A DNA stretch of 64,000 nt from Lepidurus packardi (GCA_023053545.1 JAKZAN010000001.1:12044024-12108023); one strand, 5' to 3'. Positions 50,733-62,095 are shown, counted from the first letter of the stretch. Notes: generated by a model from the sequence alone, not told the origin. Numbers and translations are program-made.

Positions 50733-50970
50733 ACACGTCGATATAACGTCGCAATAAGACGTGGCTTTCACGTCGCCTAGGTACGTTATAAAACCGTCGA
50801 ATGAAGACGTTGCGGTGACATCACACATTGACGTCGTCACACCGTTAATTGTTGACGTTCCCAGGTCGTCACATTTGAACGTCGAAGCGATTGACAATTG
50901 GTTGTCGCCCAAACGTCGCTGACAACTGAAAACGTCATTACGTCAGAGCGCGACGTCTTTTCCACGTACT
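50733..50970. repeat. Degenerate 12 bp tandem array with ACGTC core
   Basis: ACGTC/ACGTT/ACGTG words occur at 735, 746, 759, 770, 783, (CGTC 795), 807, 831, 855, 879, 913, 932, 940, 953 and 964 (add 50000). The spacing follows multiples of about 12 bp, with weaker related words at several empty slots. Read on the minus strand, one frame gives repeated eight-residue units of the type CDVTATS/GDVKATS/YCDVIST. It is therefore either a minisatellite or a decayed coding repeat. Confidence 0.75.
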
Positions 50971-51034
50971 TGTGCCACTTGGGTTGTATAGCTATGGTTT
51001 TCCCTCGAGTTTTTAAAGCCATAATTGACCTTTG

Positions 51035-51803
51035 AATTTCCTGAATGATTCAACTATATTTCTTGTTATCATAATTTTTTATTGCCAAACCTGCCGCCTT
51101 TGAATCTGTAAATATTACATATTTGTTTTTCTGTGCTTTATGTACAAATTGTAAAGCTTCCAAAACTGCATACAGTTCGGCTGCCATTACTGATAAAAAT
51201 TTCGGTAGAGCGAGAGCCACCATCTTGTCTTCGTACTCCAACATATATCCCTGCTCCTACGTTTCCTTCGTCGTCTTTTGAGCCATCTGTAAAGATTCTT
51301 TTCCTATCTTTGTAACGCTTCTCAAAAAAATCTAAAACTGTTGTGTGTCTTCCGGCCTGATAAACTGATTTCGTGGCTAGTCCTGGTATTGAATCAGTTA
51401 TACCTTCTACATGAAAATCCCATGGGGCGATTTTTTTCTCATAGATATTTCCTGCTTCTATTTCCGGTAGTTGGTAGGCTTCTATCCATGTACTAATTTG
51501 TGCATATGTTCTTTTTTCCCTGTGATCTAGGACTCTGAATACTACCTTGTCTTCATAATGACGTTCCATCATTCTGTTGCGATACCTTAAAGCTAGTTCT
51601 TCCCACCTATCTCTGAGTGGTGTTAGTCCTGTTGAGCACAGTAACACAGATATGGGCGTGGTTTTCATTGCCCCGAGAATTATTCGTAGTGCTCTGTTTT
51701 GTATGGTTTCTATGCGTTTTAACATGATCTTATTGGCGTCTTTAAAAATTATTGCCACATATTCTAATTTTGCTCTTACTAGTCCCTTATAAAGCGTTAG
51801 CCG
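51035..51803 (-). pseudogene. I-type non-LTR retrotransposon fragment: end of RT region plus RNase H
   Basis: Minus-strand reading starts with LTLYKGLVRAKLEY, goes through IETIQNRALRIILGAMKTTP, LRDRWEELALRYRNRM, then RNase H: IFTDGSKDDEGNVGAGIY (first acid), MAAELYAVLEALQFV (Glu), KYVIFTDSKAAGLAI (next acid). A frameshift lies between GAGIY and the MAAEL part, near 51240. The element is 5'-truncated at about 51803, the usual fate of target-primed reverse transcription. Confidence 0.85.
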
Positions 51804-53056
51804 AGGTGTTCGAAACTCAGTTTCCAGGTGTACGAATGCTACAAAAAATTGTGTAACCCTGACAAATTGCAGAGTTACAAGGGCTATAAATAGGCTACAA
51901 TGTTACAAACCACGGTTACAAAATATAAAGTTTCAAAGCTACACATATTATAAATAGCTATATTATAAAATTAGAATCTCGCTTACATAACAACAATATA
52001 TGTTGTAGATTTCGATACCTGTTAAAAATAAAATCTGTGAAGCATAATTGCTAGTACACAATGGAAAAATGGGTCCCTAAAGTAGGTTTATTTTTTCTAT
52101 CTAAAATCGGTAGTTGCCATTAAAAAAGCTGTACCTCTATCAAAAGATGTTTTGTTCCTTCAAAATGATGGGCATTCTTCACTTAAAACCGGTGGGTGTT
52201 TCCCGAAGTCGGAAAGCATCCCCCAGTTATTGGCAAGGCATTCTAAATTTTGGCAACCTTTCACAAAACACAGTAACCAATTCCTTAAATCAGTAGCAAA
52301 TTCCCCATAATTTGACAAACATATTTTCCAAATTTCAGTATGCACGAGGTTTGCCTTTGTACGACTTCAATACGTTTCCCGCTTCCTACTCTAATGTTTC
52401 GGACTTCGAACGTTTGCTTCTGACTAACTGACTCCCAGCGTGATACCGACAGGAACAATGACTCGACGTCACTACGTGGTAGTCTAGATACAACCGAACA
52501 GACAGACGCACAAGTGTGCTGACTTTTTATCTTGGTTTTGTTTGTGAATTGTTTTAATCTTTGCTGAAACTTTGTAATGATGGGAAAACAACGTTATTGT
52601 TAAGTTATTCAGTCGTTATTGTTAAGTTATTCAATTGTTAAGTTATTCAGTCACAAGTGAAGTTACACGTGCTACAAAGAGATACATTTGTAACCGACTT
52701 TGCAGGGTATACGAGGCTACAGTCAAGTTTCGAACCCCTTGAGTCGAACAGGGCTTCGACGAGCTAACTAAGGAAATTGAGTCCAGAACCGTAAATTGGG
52801 CTTTCAGGCAGCCAAATGCACTTTATACAATATCGCTATTGGCACGTAATCAGTTAACTATCGTTTTAGGAAAAACTGTTTATTGAAGCAGCAGTCTTTC
52901 TCAACCATAAGAGTCAAAGAGATCCTGCCGGAGACCCGCAGAATACGAAGAAATTTTACATTGATCCACATATCGCTTCAGCATGGTATCTTAACAGAGG
53001 ACTTTTTTCAGTACCACTCCTAAATCTAATGCTCTATAATGTTTTTTTTTTATAGG
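51804..53056. other. Unassigned sequence with small tandem repeats
   Basis: About 1.25 kb. A tandem repeat of about 22 bp (GTTATTGTTAAGTTATTCA units) lies at about 52585-52655. Short GGTTACAA/GCTACAA words cluster at 51870-51960. No coding family is recognised. Confidence 0.5.
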
Positions 53057-54085
53057 AAAAAGAAGTGTCACATGGTTGCAAACGAAGTTGCCGTTACCGT
53101 TACAAACGAAGGCCGTCCGTTTGTAACACTGGCTTAGCAGATTTGATTGTGGGTAATGACTTGCTCAGTCAACTAGGGGAGGTCATTCTGAGATACGCAG
53201 AAGAAGGATTTAGCTTGGTTGGACATCGTGAAGTTCAAGGGTCCGGACCTGACCGGGTTGAAGGAGTATCCCCTTTACCGTCAGACATGAGGAAGTCCGA
53301 TACCGTAGCCGTGCAGTTAGTCGTAGATGAACAAACTATTGAAGAAAAAGCTGCGAGTAAATCTGACAGCAGCAGTGAGAAGTTATTCGATGCTGAAAAA
53401 TGTTTTGTTTAGCCAAATGCCACTTCAAGTTGAGCCAGAGGGGGATGAAACCTTTACTTGTACTGTTAAAGTAAGGACGTCGGAATCAAAGACAGTTCCC
53501 GCACGGTCCGCTATACCAATGTCAGTTGTTTCCCCAATAAGCAGGGGAAGTGCAATCAGGCTGGCAGAGGAGGGAGATTCCTTGGCACTGAGCAGCAATC
53601 AAGCGACAGTATTAGTAGAAGCTGAGAAAGGCTTGCTTCTTGAAAAAGGGCTAAGTGTGGGCCGAAGTTTAGCCACTTTCGAGGGTGGAAAAGGGGTTTT
53701 AATGATTACAAATTTCAGTCGAGAGGCTCAGTGGATCAGCGCAGATACTGCCTTAGGGAATGTCGAAGAACACGTATCAAAAGAGAACTTCAATAACCAA
53801 GGTACAGTCGCGGACTGTGATTTGGAAAGATGTATGTCAGATTCATTAGATGGGGTCCAGCGGGAGGCACTTTTAAAGGTGCTAAAGAAACATAGGGAAT
53901 GTTTTGCAGCTAGCTCCTCTGATCTGGGAATATGTAATGCGGTGGAACACGAAATTGATACGGGCAACGCAAAGCCCATTTCGCAAGTACCGAAGCGCTT
54001 ATCGGAAGAAAGACATTATTAGAAAACAGGTCGAAGAAATGACGGAGGCGGGAGTAGTAGAGCCAGCTCGTTTTTGCAGCTCGCT
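53057..54085 (+). pseudogene. Ty3/gypsy-type pol fragment (protease end to RT start)
   Basis: Starts with a retropepsin-like end (DLIVGNDLLSQLGEVIL), continues through a linker, and reaches the N-terminal motif of a gypsy reverse transcriptase (VEHEIDTGNAKPISQ, IIRKQVEEMTEAGVVEPA). Frame changes near 53408 and 53995, and a stop near 53138, show decay. The sequence stops abruptly before the RT catalytic motifs, at the join to the next transposon. Confidence 0.75.
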
Positions 54086-54089
54086 TCCC

Positions 54090-56435
54090 CGTCATCCTGA
54101 CCTACAGGTACGCATGCGACATTGGCATCATTGCGATGGCCAGGTCTCGCACGCTGGGGAATAGCCCTGCCGCCCTGCAGAATGATCTTCAGGAACTACA
54201 TTCCGAGATGTGGCTGCGCAAGACGACGGCCTATTTGAGTGACTGCCGGCGTCACTCAAATAGCGTAATCGGCTTATTGCAGCCAAAGGAGTGCTTCCAG
54301 CAACCCCCTCCTTTCAGCGCCCTGCCCGCTGCGAAGTGGTTCTTGGCGACGTACGTCCGCGACGTCTGGTCCCGATTGTCCACCCTTAAGGCCGCCATCA
54401 CCTCGGTCTACGGTTCGATTCTGAAGATCGATTCTACCAAGAAAGTGACCCGGAAGCTCACCGGAACTGCAGCCAATACTGCCGCTTGGTGCACCAACGT
54501 CGGCAATGAGCGGGGAGAGGTTCTCCTCTCTGTTTTGACCACGTCGGAGATCACCATGTCATTGCAGCCCATGGCTACTGGCTTGATGGAGAGGTAATGT
54601 ATTGCGAGGTCTTAGGTTTAAAAGTAATTCTATTTTAACATGACTTTAAAAAAAAAATCTCCTCCAGATACCGTCGAGCAGGAGACGCAGCCCCGATCCT
54701 TCTCTACACTGACCGCGACTGCTGCACAGCAGAGGGCTCACGGTCGAAATACCAGCTTCTTTTCGACCAGTGGACGGGTCTCCAAGTTCGCCTTGACATC
54801 TGGCATTTTATGCGGCGTCTGGCCGTGGGATGTACCGGCGAGTCCCACCCTCTGTATGGTACCTTCATGACCAGATTGTCATCCTGCATATTCGAATGGG
54901 ATGCCACGGATCTCGATGCCTTGCGAGCTGCCAAGACGAGGGAAATGGAGATGGAGGGGCTTTCCAATCCTTCTGTCGCGGCGGTCAACAAGGCCATCAG
55001 CAAATCCGAGATGGCACGCCATTGTCGTCGGCGTACTCGTGGTACCCAAGAGACTTGGGATCAGATCGAAGCCCTGATTCTTTCGTTGACTTTGGCAAAC
55101 GGATTTGGCAACCCGATTTCCTCACCGTGCTACAGGAGCCGGAAGAGCTGGACAACACCATCCCGGGGAACCCGGTGGAAACCGAAGAACCGGAAGACGA
55201 CAGGGACAGCGAGCTGACCGTCGAGGCAATGCCAGAACCAACTGAAGAAGCCTTGGATTACCGATTTATCGGTGGCTGGGACAAGGTGGATCAGTTGGCA
55301 ACGGCGTTGATCAAGACAGAAGGCCTTACTGTCACCAAAAGCCAGGCTGACAAAGTCATTCGCCTCTACGAGGCGTTGGAGGAGTACGACAAGCGGCCTC
55401 TGAAGTATGGGCGCATCCTGCGCCACGACCCTCGGAGCCGTTTTGCTCGGTCCCAGTATAGGACTGGATACGTCGGAGTGGAAGCCATGCAGAGGTAAGC
55501 GCTGTTATGTCGTCTGGTTCTTTAAGCATGCTTTGGAATCTAAAACCCTTGCTTCGGATTTTTAGGTGCTTTATAAGCGCTGGTTTGCCTGCCCTCTCTC
55601 CTTCGAAGAGTCGTGTAGTGGAGGCCTTTGCATTCGCCTTTGCAACACATACACGGCACCAGTCCGAGGTCCTCCTTACGTGTCTCGCTGGAAGCTCATT
55701 CTGGGCAAGTACAACGAGATACGAAGTCGTGTCCTTCTAAGTGGCACCCTCTTAGAAGGTACCGGCCTGGTTTTGTATCCCGTTAACGAGACTACCTTGA
55801 GCCTGTGGTAAGTTTTCAGCTTTATTAACGCCCGGCACATGTTGAGGTTAATAATAACACATGTCTTTTAAACTCTTAGGTACCAGGATAAGTCCCGCTT
55901 TAGCGACATCAGTATGCTACTGCAGGGTATTAACCTGCCTCAACCCGCACTAACGAGTGCGACGCCGCTTTTGCCCTCGCGCCAGCTTCCTCAAACAGCA
56001 CCTCGACCAGCTCACGAGCCGCTTGTTTTTGAGGAAGTAGTAGACACGGTCGGTCAGGCAAAAGTTAAACGTCGCCGTGTGACGTTGCCTCCATTGGGGA
56101 CAGAAGCTGCACCCGCAGTGGAAGACCCTGGTGAAGGCCCCTCCAGGCCAGTATCTGCGCTGCCTCCACCACCTTCGGTGTCCGCCACCCCGCCACCGAT
56201 GTCAAGGACGACGGATTGGAGGCACCGAAAAAAGGCGGCTGCCGATGCTGGCAACCTTCCTCGGACGTACAAATGTCGCAAATGTGGGCAGCCCGTTAGT
56301 ACCGGAGGACATTCGCAGTTTTACGGTGCACGCTATTGCCCGGTGGGGGCAGAGTTATCCCCAGCAGAATGGCTGGAAAGACAACGCGAAGAGTACGCCT
56401 GGAAACGTGCATCGGCAGCAGAAAATCAGTAGGTA
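54090..56435 (+). pseudogene. DDE-like transposon gene (DUF6729-like family), internally deleted
   Basis: Four coding blocks separated by short introns (about 54596-54667, 55496-55565, 55811-55880). Early part: VILTYRYACDIGIIA, ARSRTLGNSP, KWFLATYVRDVWSRL, then a likely first acid in ILKIDSTKKV, NVGNERGEV, a second acid in LLYTDRDCC, and VRLDIWHFMRRLAVGCT. Near 55085-55100 the frame jumps from ALILSLT to KRIWQPDFLTVLQ, skipping the segment that in relatives carries the SLESFHLHLARF block with a candidate third acid. The C-terminus is intact: Pro-rich linker, basic KVKRRRVTLPP and a zinc-ribbon-like RTYKCRKCGQPVSTGGH ending RYCP. The family name is from memory; relatives occur as repeats in fish and invertebrates. 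Confidence 0.7.
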
Positions 56436-57766
56436 TGATACACACATGTTGTAATTAAAATATTTTTAGGGCTGGCAGAGTTCCTTGTCAAATCTGGCGG
56501 GTTTGCACTCAAGATTTTGTTTTGGCATAAAACACAACAGCTACATTTTTTCCCATGTGGCCGGCTTCATTAAACGGACACGTCAGTTAAAAATAAGCTC
56601 AATATCGAGTAAAAAAAATACTAATTTTAAATTCAGGAAATGCAATACTAGTCTCTTTCCCATTTCGGAATTCTGGATGCTGGTACCGATTGATCAAGTG
56701 ACCAAGGATTTGATTTTATCAACGTGAGTTTTTTCATTTCTATTTTTGCATGGTAAGAGCACAACTCATAATTTTTCTAAATAGGGTGCCATTTTTCTGG
56801 ACTTGAAAGACTTTGTTTCCTGCATGGTTTAATGAAGCCAAGTCTCCTTTGTCAACAACAATCGTAAGCTTAAAAATAAGAGTAAAAATATAGTTTATCC
56901 ATTTTAGTGCAGGTGTTTTTGATACCATTTTCATCAGAGTAGATGTCCCTTTTGTGATCACGTTTGTCAACTGAATATTACTTTGATTAAGCGGAGATTC
57001 TAATAACCGAAAAATCGGAAATGTGTACAGTACATGTGCGTAGGTTGTTTTATGATGTAAAGAAGAAACACGAAAATAGTGATATTAAGAACGAAATTAC
57101 ATTTTCTTGTCTATACCAAATGACCATATTCTTTATTTTGCAACGGCTGATTCTAGCAACCAGGGATCGCAATAAGTCGCATCTACTACGGGACCTTGAC
57201 TATAGTATTGGATATTTTTTAAGAGTCGCAATATTTTTGGTTCTCTTGCAGTTGATTGGGAGCTTTGAACGGTAGCTTCTCCTTTCCTTTCACTTTCCTT
57301 TTTTATTTTCTCCGTGTTTTCTCGTCATTGGATTGTGTAAACTTCCACGCCGGGTTTTTTACAGGTAGGAAACTTTCTATGTTCGCTTCATTAACAGAAC
57401 TCGTCAGCTATTCTGCACGAGCTGACCGTAGTTGTGGGGTGGGGGAAGGGGAAGCCAGCTCTAAACGGCGTCAGTTCAATGCACAGGTTTCGAGTCGGGT
57501 AGACTTTTTAAATGGCCCACTATTACGGTGAGGCCGGGCAACGTCGGGTGGCACTCATGCAGGCAGCGTACGAGACAGGGATGACTCCCCGACGGGTGCT
57601 GTCTTCTTCTTAAAAGATGGCTGGAGTCGCGCGGCGGCTAATTCGTATGGCCGCGACATATTTCTTTATTTGTTTGCATAGTCTTCCCCCTCTTCCCCCT
57701 TTTTTCCTTCTCTTACCCCCGGTGACCGCGAACATCATGCCCCAGCTTTACCGCTGAAAGATGGGT
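56436..57766. other. Unassigned region between transposon remnants
   Basis: About 1.3 kb. Short ORFs have no recognised motif. Pyrimidine-rich CTTCCCCC runs occur near 57680-57720. The right part may be sequence belonging to the BEL-like element that follows on the minus strand. Confidence 0.45.
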
Positions 57767-57769
57767 GGT

Positions 57770-58066
57770 CTACTCGGAATGTGCTTGGGAACATTCTTCG
57801 TGGATTTCCGCGAGTTTTGCACGGTGTGCGCGCAGTTCGGTTCTGCTACCTCGACTAATAATGAGGTTCTCAATTCGATGAATCACCCGCGTTAGTTTAC
57901 ATCTTGCGTTCTTTCGAACCTTCAGCAAAACGTCGGCTGTCGATTGAATCTCCTTCGCTGGGCCTTGATTAACATCGGCTTCGGGGGAAGGGCTACTAGA
58001 ATTCATCGTAGTACGTTTCACTTTACCAAGGTTCAGATACACAAAGCTCCCGGGTTTCGGCACCAA
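57770..58066 (-). pseudogene. BEL/Pao-like gag segment, second unit
   Basis: 98-residue ORF: Ser/Pro-rich start (MNSSSPSPEADV), then a helical Arg/Lys-rich segment KLTRVIHRIENLIISRG followed by LRAHRAKLAEIHEE. It has the same helical pattern as the ORF just upstream and resembles N-terminal gag helices of BEL/Pao elements. It may be a continuation or duplicate of that gag. Confidence 0.5.
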
Positions 58067-58084
58067 AAAATGTTACAACCAAAA

Positions 58085-58381
58085 TCATTGCAACATTAGA
58101 GTTCTTTGTTTGCGGCCTGAAGCGGCCTGAAGGGCCGCTTCCTTCGCTGCTTCTTCGTTTTCTTCGTCCTGTGAGTCGAGAATTCGTTCATTTATATCTT
58201 CGATTTCTTTGAAGGCTTCTTGACACTCCTTCAGCATACTCTTCATGACGCGTCTCGATTTCTTATCGCGGATTAGCGTCTCAATTTGATTACAGTGTCC
58301 ACTGATTTTGCGTCTAAGGTTCGTACGTCTCCTCTTCAAGGCGATTTCGTCAACCGGAAGTTCGGGAATGGCGTCAGTCAT
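58085..58381 (-). pseudogene. BEL/Pao-like gag N-terminus
   Basis: 98-residue ORF beginning MTDAIPELPVDEIALKRRRT, then LRRKISGHCNQIETLIRDK and MLKECQEAFKEIEDINERIL with an acidic tail (DSQDEENEE). Such N-terminal gag helices precede DUF1759-type regions in BEL/Pao elements. Upstream on the same strand, near 58590-58670, is leader-like sequence with GAGAGCCGGATCCGGG and GTGTGCGATGGTGAAC, reminiscent of BEL leaders. No pol is present. Confidence 0.55.
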
Positions 58382-58384
58382 CTT

Positions 58385-59400
58385 GAGTACCGATGAACGC
58401 CCTTAGCAGAGAACTTCGAAAGGTGGTGAGTTGACACGGCAACTCTTGCGAAACGATGCAATCTTGGGAAACGCGTTGTCAAGGTCAAACCGAAAAGGCT
58501 TTGACACTGAAACCCCCGGCTCGGTACGCCGAAACGAACGTTGATGCAGGAATGTCAGGATCAGAATTTCACTTAAGTTTTTCACAAAGTTCACCATCGC
58601 ACACCAAAACTAATGTCTGCAACAATGTCAAAACACCCGGATCCGGCTCTCGGAGGACCATTGATGATACGGAACAAGTTAAATCTCTGGCTCGGGTATT
58701 TTAATTGGTAAGACGAAATTCTGGAGTGTATTGTGCTAAAGAGAAGGGAAAAAACTCATCGTAACTTTGTTTGTTTCTTGACATAGAAATGAGGATCACG
58801 TCACTTTTACTCGAATTCTCACTAATCAATTCTTTTTCTCTCTCTCTCTGTGGCTTGCTATTTTTACACTACCCATACATAAAGAGGTAAACCATCACCA
58901 TTGCAAAAGAAAGGAACAAAAAAACGTTTCTTTTCTTGGAATGCCTACGGTCAAGCCCCCCCCCCCCCCTATCCCTTGCCTGCTCAATCTGTTCGCAATT
59001 AGTAAAGGAAGAAAGAAGGGGACTGGCCAATCTCCTAGATTGCACATCCAAGCGGTAAACTCAAGTTTCGCTCGCACCAACATACATGGGTATTTTATAG
59101 TATATGGGGTTAAACCTGTATACTATAAAACACCTATGTATGGGTTGCAAAATAGACTGCCTCGTCGTGGTGCAACCTGGGTAACGCGAAATAGTCTATA
59201 ATGTGTATACGTGTTGTGCTTTTGACCTAGTTAATTCATCTTTTATTTTAAGTCCACATAGCTTAAAGCAATAGATTTAAATTACGCGCTTTGTAAACCG
59301 TCGTGACCTTTTTTGAACTGCACTGGGAGGTTTGCGAATGTACCCTTTCATTTTCTGGCCTTTTACCTGAATATTACTCTGGGGACCGAGAAGGTCGTCA
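58385..59400. other. Unassigned sequence, leader and homopolymer runs
   Basis: Contains the presumed BEL-like leader (58590-58690), a run of 15 C at about 58957-58971, a CTCTCTCTCT run near 58840, and the hairpin at 59081-59142. No gene is seen. Confidence 0.45.
59081..59142. repeat. Hairpin of 24 bp arms
   Basis: CATACATGGGTATTTTATAG plus TATA pairs with TATACTATAAAACACCTATG plus TATG across a 14-base loop; only two mismatches. It could be a small foldback element or the end of one. Confidence 0.75.
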
Positions 59401-59407
59401 GAAAACC

Positions 59408-59599
59408 TTAACATTGGAAGATAGCCCTGCTAGCATACTGTGAAACCTCTATACTGTGGTCTAAACCGTTGAAGACGATGCTTCTTTCGAAGTGCCTACG
59501 CCATGTCGCCCACTCTTCACTTTTAATGCCGTTGAACTCATCAGGCAAAAACTTAACACCTTGTAACTTTTTACCAGTAGAACTGATAGGGGTAGCCAT
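59408..59599 (-). pseudogene. Ty3/gypsy gag start, truncated
   Basis: Begins MATPISSTGKKLQGVKFLP, then DEFNGIKSEEWATWRRHFER, the first helices of a gypsy-type gag. It ends after about 50 recognisable residues. It sits immediately downstream of the LTR and primer-binding-like sequence on the same strand. Confidence 0.65.
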
Positions 59600-59616
59600 C
59601 CTACCGACTGCCCCAA
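59600..59616 (-). other. Primer-binding-like site of gypsy-type element
   Basis: Minus strand reads TTGGGGCAGTCGGTAGG, directly after the LTR end TTTACA. It resembles the TTGGCGCAGTCGGTAGG site of insect gypsy-type elements with one difference. Confidence 0.6.
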
Positions 59617-59813
59617 TGTAAAGTAATCATGGTTTAACGTAAGACTGCTGTATTTACGATGCATAGTCCTTTATATAGATAGTCGAGGTACAACGTCATG
59701 TCAGTTAGTCAGTCCCAGTGTGAGTCAGTCCAAGTAAAGACGGGTCAGGTCGATTAGTCAGATCCTGGTCAAGTCTCAAGAATGACAACCTTACACTTAT
59801 GCCACACCACACA
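59617..59813 (-). mobile_element. Gypsy-type LTR, about 197 bp
   Basis: On the minus strand it starts TGTGTGGTGTGGCATAAG and ends GATTACTTTACA, obeying the TG...CA rule. A TATA box (CTATATAAAGG) lies near 59675. The partner LTR was not found in the window. It abuts the truncated I-type element on its right. Confidence 0.65.
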
Positions 59814-59876
59814 AGCTTATTCATGCAATACTTTTAAGGTTACCACTCTTGCATTCCTCTCCTATCCGATATTCGG

Positions 59877-60122
59877 CTACCCCACATGCTGTGGTGAGAA
59901 TTGAAATCTCCCAATTCCTCCCCCTCTATCTCCTATCCTGTCTACTCTATATTCCTCGTAACCTCTTAAATTAATTTTCACCCCTTCTTTTAGCCATGTT
60001 TCACAAATAACAATAACAACTATTCTCTTTTTTACATTACTTACATAGGCTGTTAAGGAATCAACATTGGCCCTTATGCTCCTGTCATTCCGAAATAAAA
60101 TGTTTATGCCCTCGCAATCCAT
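59877..60122 (-). pseudogene. Non-LTR ORF2 endonuclease start (I-type)
   Basis: Begins MDCEGINILFRNDRSIRAN and continues DSLTAYVSNVKKR, VIVICETWLKEG, EEYRVDRIGDRGGGI: the first part of an AP-type endonuclease with the N-residue and ETW motifs. It is cut at the left by the gypsy LTR, so the endonuclease is incomplete. Confidence 0.8.
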
Positions 60123-60173
60123 GTTAATATTTGTTGTATAAAGTTTCCATTCCTAATAAAAAATTTTCCTTCC

Positions 60174-61250
60174 TTGCAGATTTCTTCCCATTTCCCTCCT
60201 GTCAAAACTACTGAAATTACTTTTCTGACCAATCCTCTTACCCTGTTCCCCAAATCAGTTGTCTCTTTTTCATCTTCTGTCTTCTCTTCGTCTTGTTGCC
60301 GTTCCTCTCGATTTGTTTGTCTCTCTTTTTCCTTTTTCTTACCTTATAATACCTCACTGTAGCTTTGTTTCGCTACTACTAAAGCTTTCGTCGCTTTTTC
60401 CATTAGTTTTTAACTGTTCTGTCTTCTTCTTTTTCTGCCATTTCTCCTGTCCTGATGTTATTAACCGATATTTGACTCTTTCCAATGTGTTCTACCTCGT
60501 AACGTTTTATGGTCTGATCCCCTAATGTGCCCGCTTTTCGATTTGCCTGAGTTTGGTTCCCTTTGGCTCGTTTAGAAAACTCACAGTTCCTATCCGCTGC
60601 AGTATGTTGCTTATTACAGTTTGCACATGTTGGCTCCTTTCCCTCTTTCTTGTTTCCGCTGATTGTCGTGGCGTGTTCTTCACCACAGTGCCCACATCTA
60701 TGCCTTGCCTTGCAGACAGAGCTGATATGCCCAAATCTTTGACACTTATAACATCTGATGGGTCTTGGTTCAAAGTGATGAACTTTTATTTTTAGGTATC
60801 CTAAGTTCAAATAGAATGGCACTTTACTGTTTTCAAAAATAAGGTGGAAACGACTAATTGCGTCTTTAACTTTTCCCGCGTTATCCTGGTTATCCTGGCC
60901 TGAACTTATATTTCCCCTATCTATTTTGTCTTTAGGAATCCATCCGTTTCGTCCTGATTGGTCGGGAAAACCAACAGTTCTTCTGCACGCGTTACTTAGA
61001 TTTTTATTTCTCTCATATTCAAATCTCTCACCATTATGTTAATTTTGAAGGGGCTTAGCTTATCGGAACTCTCCTCATTTTTTACTGCTCGGTATGCTAC
61101 TGTGCATTTCTCCTCGCTTTCTCTAATTCTTCCTCTGTATCCGTTTCCGTAGTCCAAACCTGTAGTCTTCTACGTTTGCTTCCTACATCAACCTGAGCTT
61201 TCTCCTTGAAAAAAGGGCGGAACTGAGAGAGCTCTCTAGTGTTTTATGAG
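60174..61250 (-). pseudogene. Non-LTR ORF1 (gag-like, zinc knuckles)
   Basis: Core at 60822-60403 reads FEPRPIRCYKCQRFGHISSV with a CCHC knuckle (C-x2-C-x4-H-x4-C), then CGHCGEEHATT and CANCNKQHTAADRNC as further knuckles. Upstream sequence to about 61000 reads VKDAISRFHLIFENS in another frame, and downstream to 60174 gives a Lys/Glu-rich tail; several frame breaks are present. Orientation and order (ORF1 then endonuclease) match an I-type element. Confidence 0.75.
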
Positions 61251-62090
61251 CGAAAAGCCGCAAGCAAAACAATCTATACGACGTGTGAATTATAGTGAGG
61301 ATAATGAAGGGAATAGTTAACTGAATTAAGGCTTTTGTCATGTTGTTACTCAGCGGAGGTTAAAAAGTAATTTAGGACTTCATTTCAAGAGTTTTAGCCT
61401 TCTGCCAGAGTTGCTAGGGCGAAAGCGAGTTCTGACGTCATCAATTCCATAAATTATAAAGCAATGATATTACGAATCTTTGAAATAAGCTTAGGATAAT
61501 TCTTTTAAATTTAAGCATCATACGATATTATAATATTGCCGAATAAAAGTGCCTTAATTGTGCTAATAAAAAACAATTGTAGTCATGTTAGCCTATAAAG
61601 TTGGGAGAAGAGGCTTGGAAAGCTTACATTCCTATGAATTTGGCTTTCCCCAACTAAATTTCACATGTACGAGAATTATAACGTTTAAAGAAAGGTAACA
61701 CATAGTAAAATTTCTTAATAGGGTTGTCTCTTTTGTAGCCTTATCCGTACTACTTATTCATACGGCATTTGTTCCTTTTAGCCCCACCGCTGCCTCTGAA
61801 TTTTGGTCACGCAGCATGTTCCCATAAAACTTTGTATTACAAAAAACTCGCAAACGATGAAGGAATGGCTTAGACCTAGCAATATCTGAGATTTATCATC
61901 TAATTGTCCTAATCTTTCACATAAGTATAAAATAATCTTAAAAAATAAAAACATTGGTATAAAATAATCTTAAAAAACTTTTACAAATGGCACCCAAGTA
62001 CCCTCTTTTCTAAAAGATACAAGGTTTTCGTATGGAGGTTTCTATACGATTTGTGTAAATCCTCTCTTTTTCCTTGAAGCCGAAGGCAAT
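61251..62090. other. AT-rich sequence without recognised feature
   Basis: No ORF, terminal repeat or RNA gene is supported. A direct repeat TATAAAATAATCTTAAAAA occurs twice near 61925-61980. Confidence 0.5.
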
Positions 62091-62095
62091 ACCTA

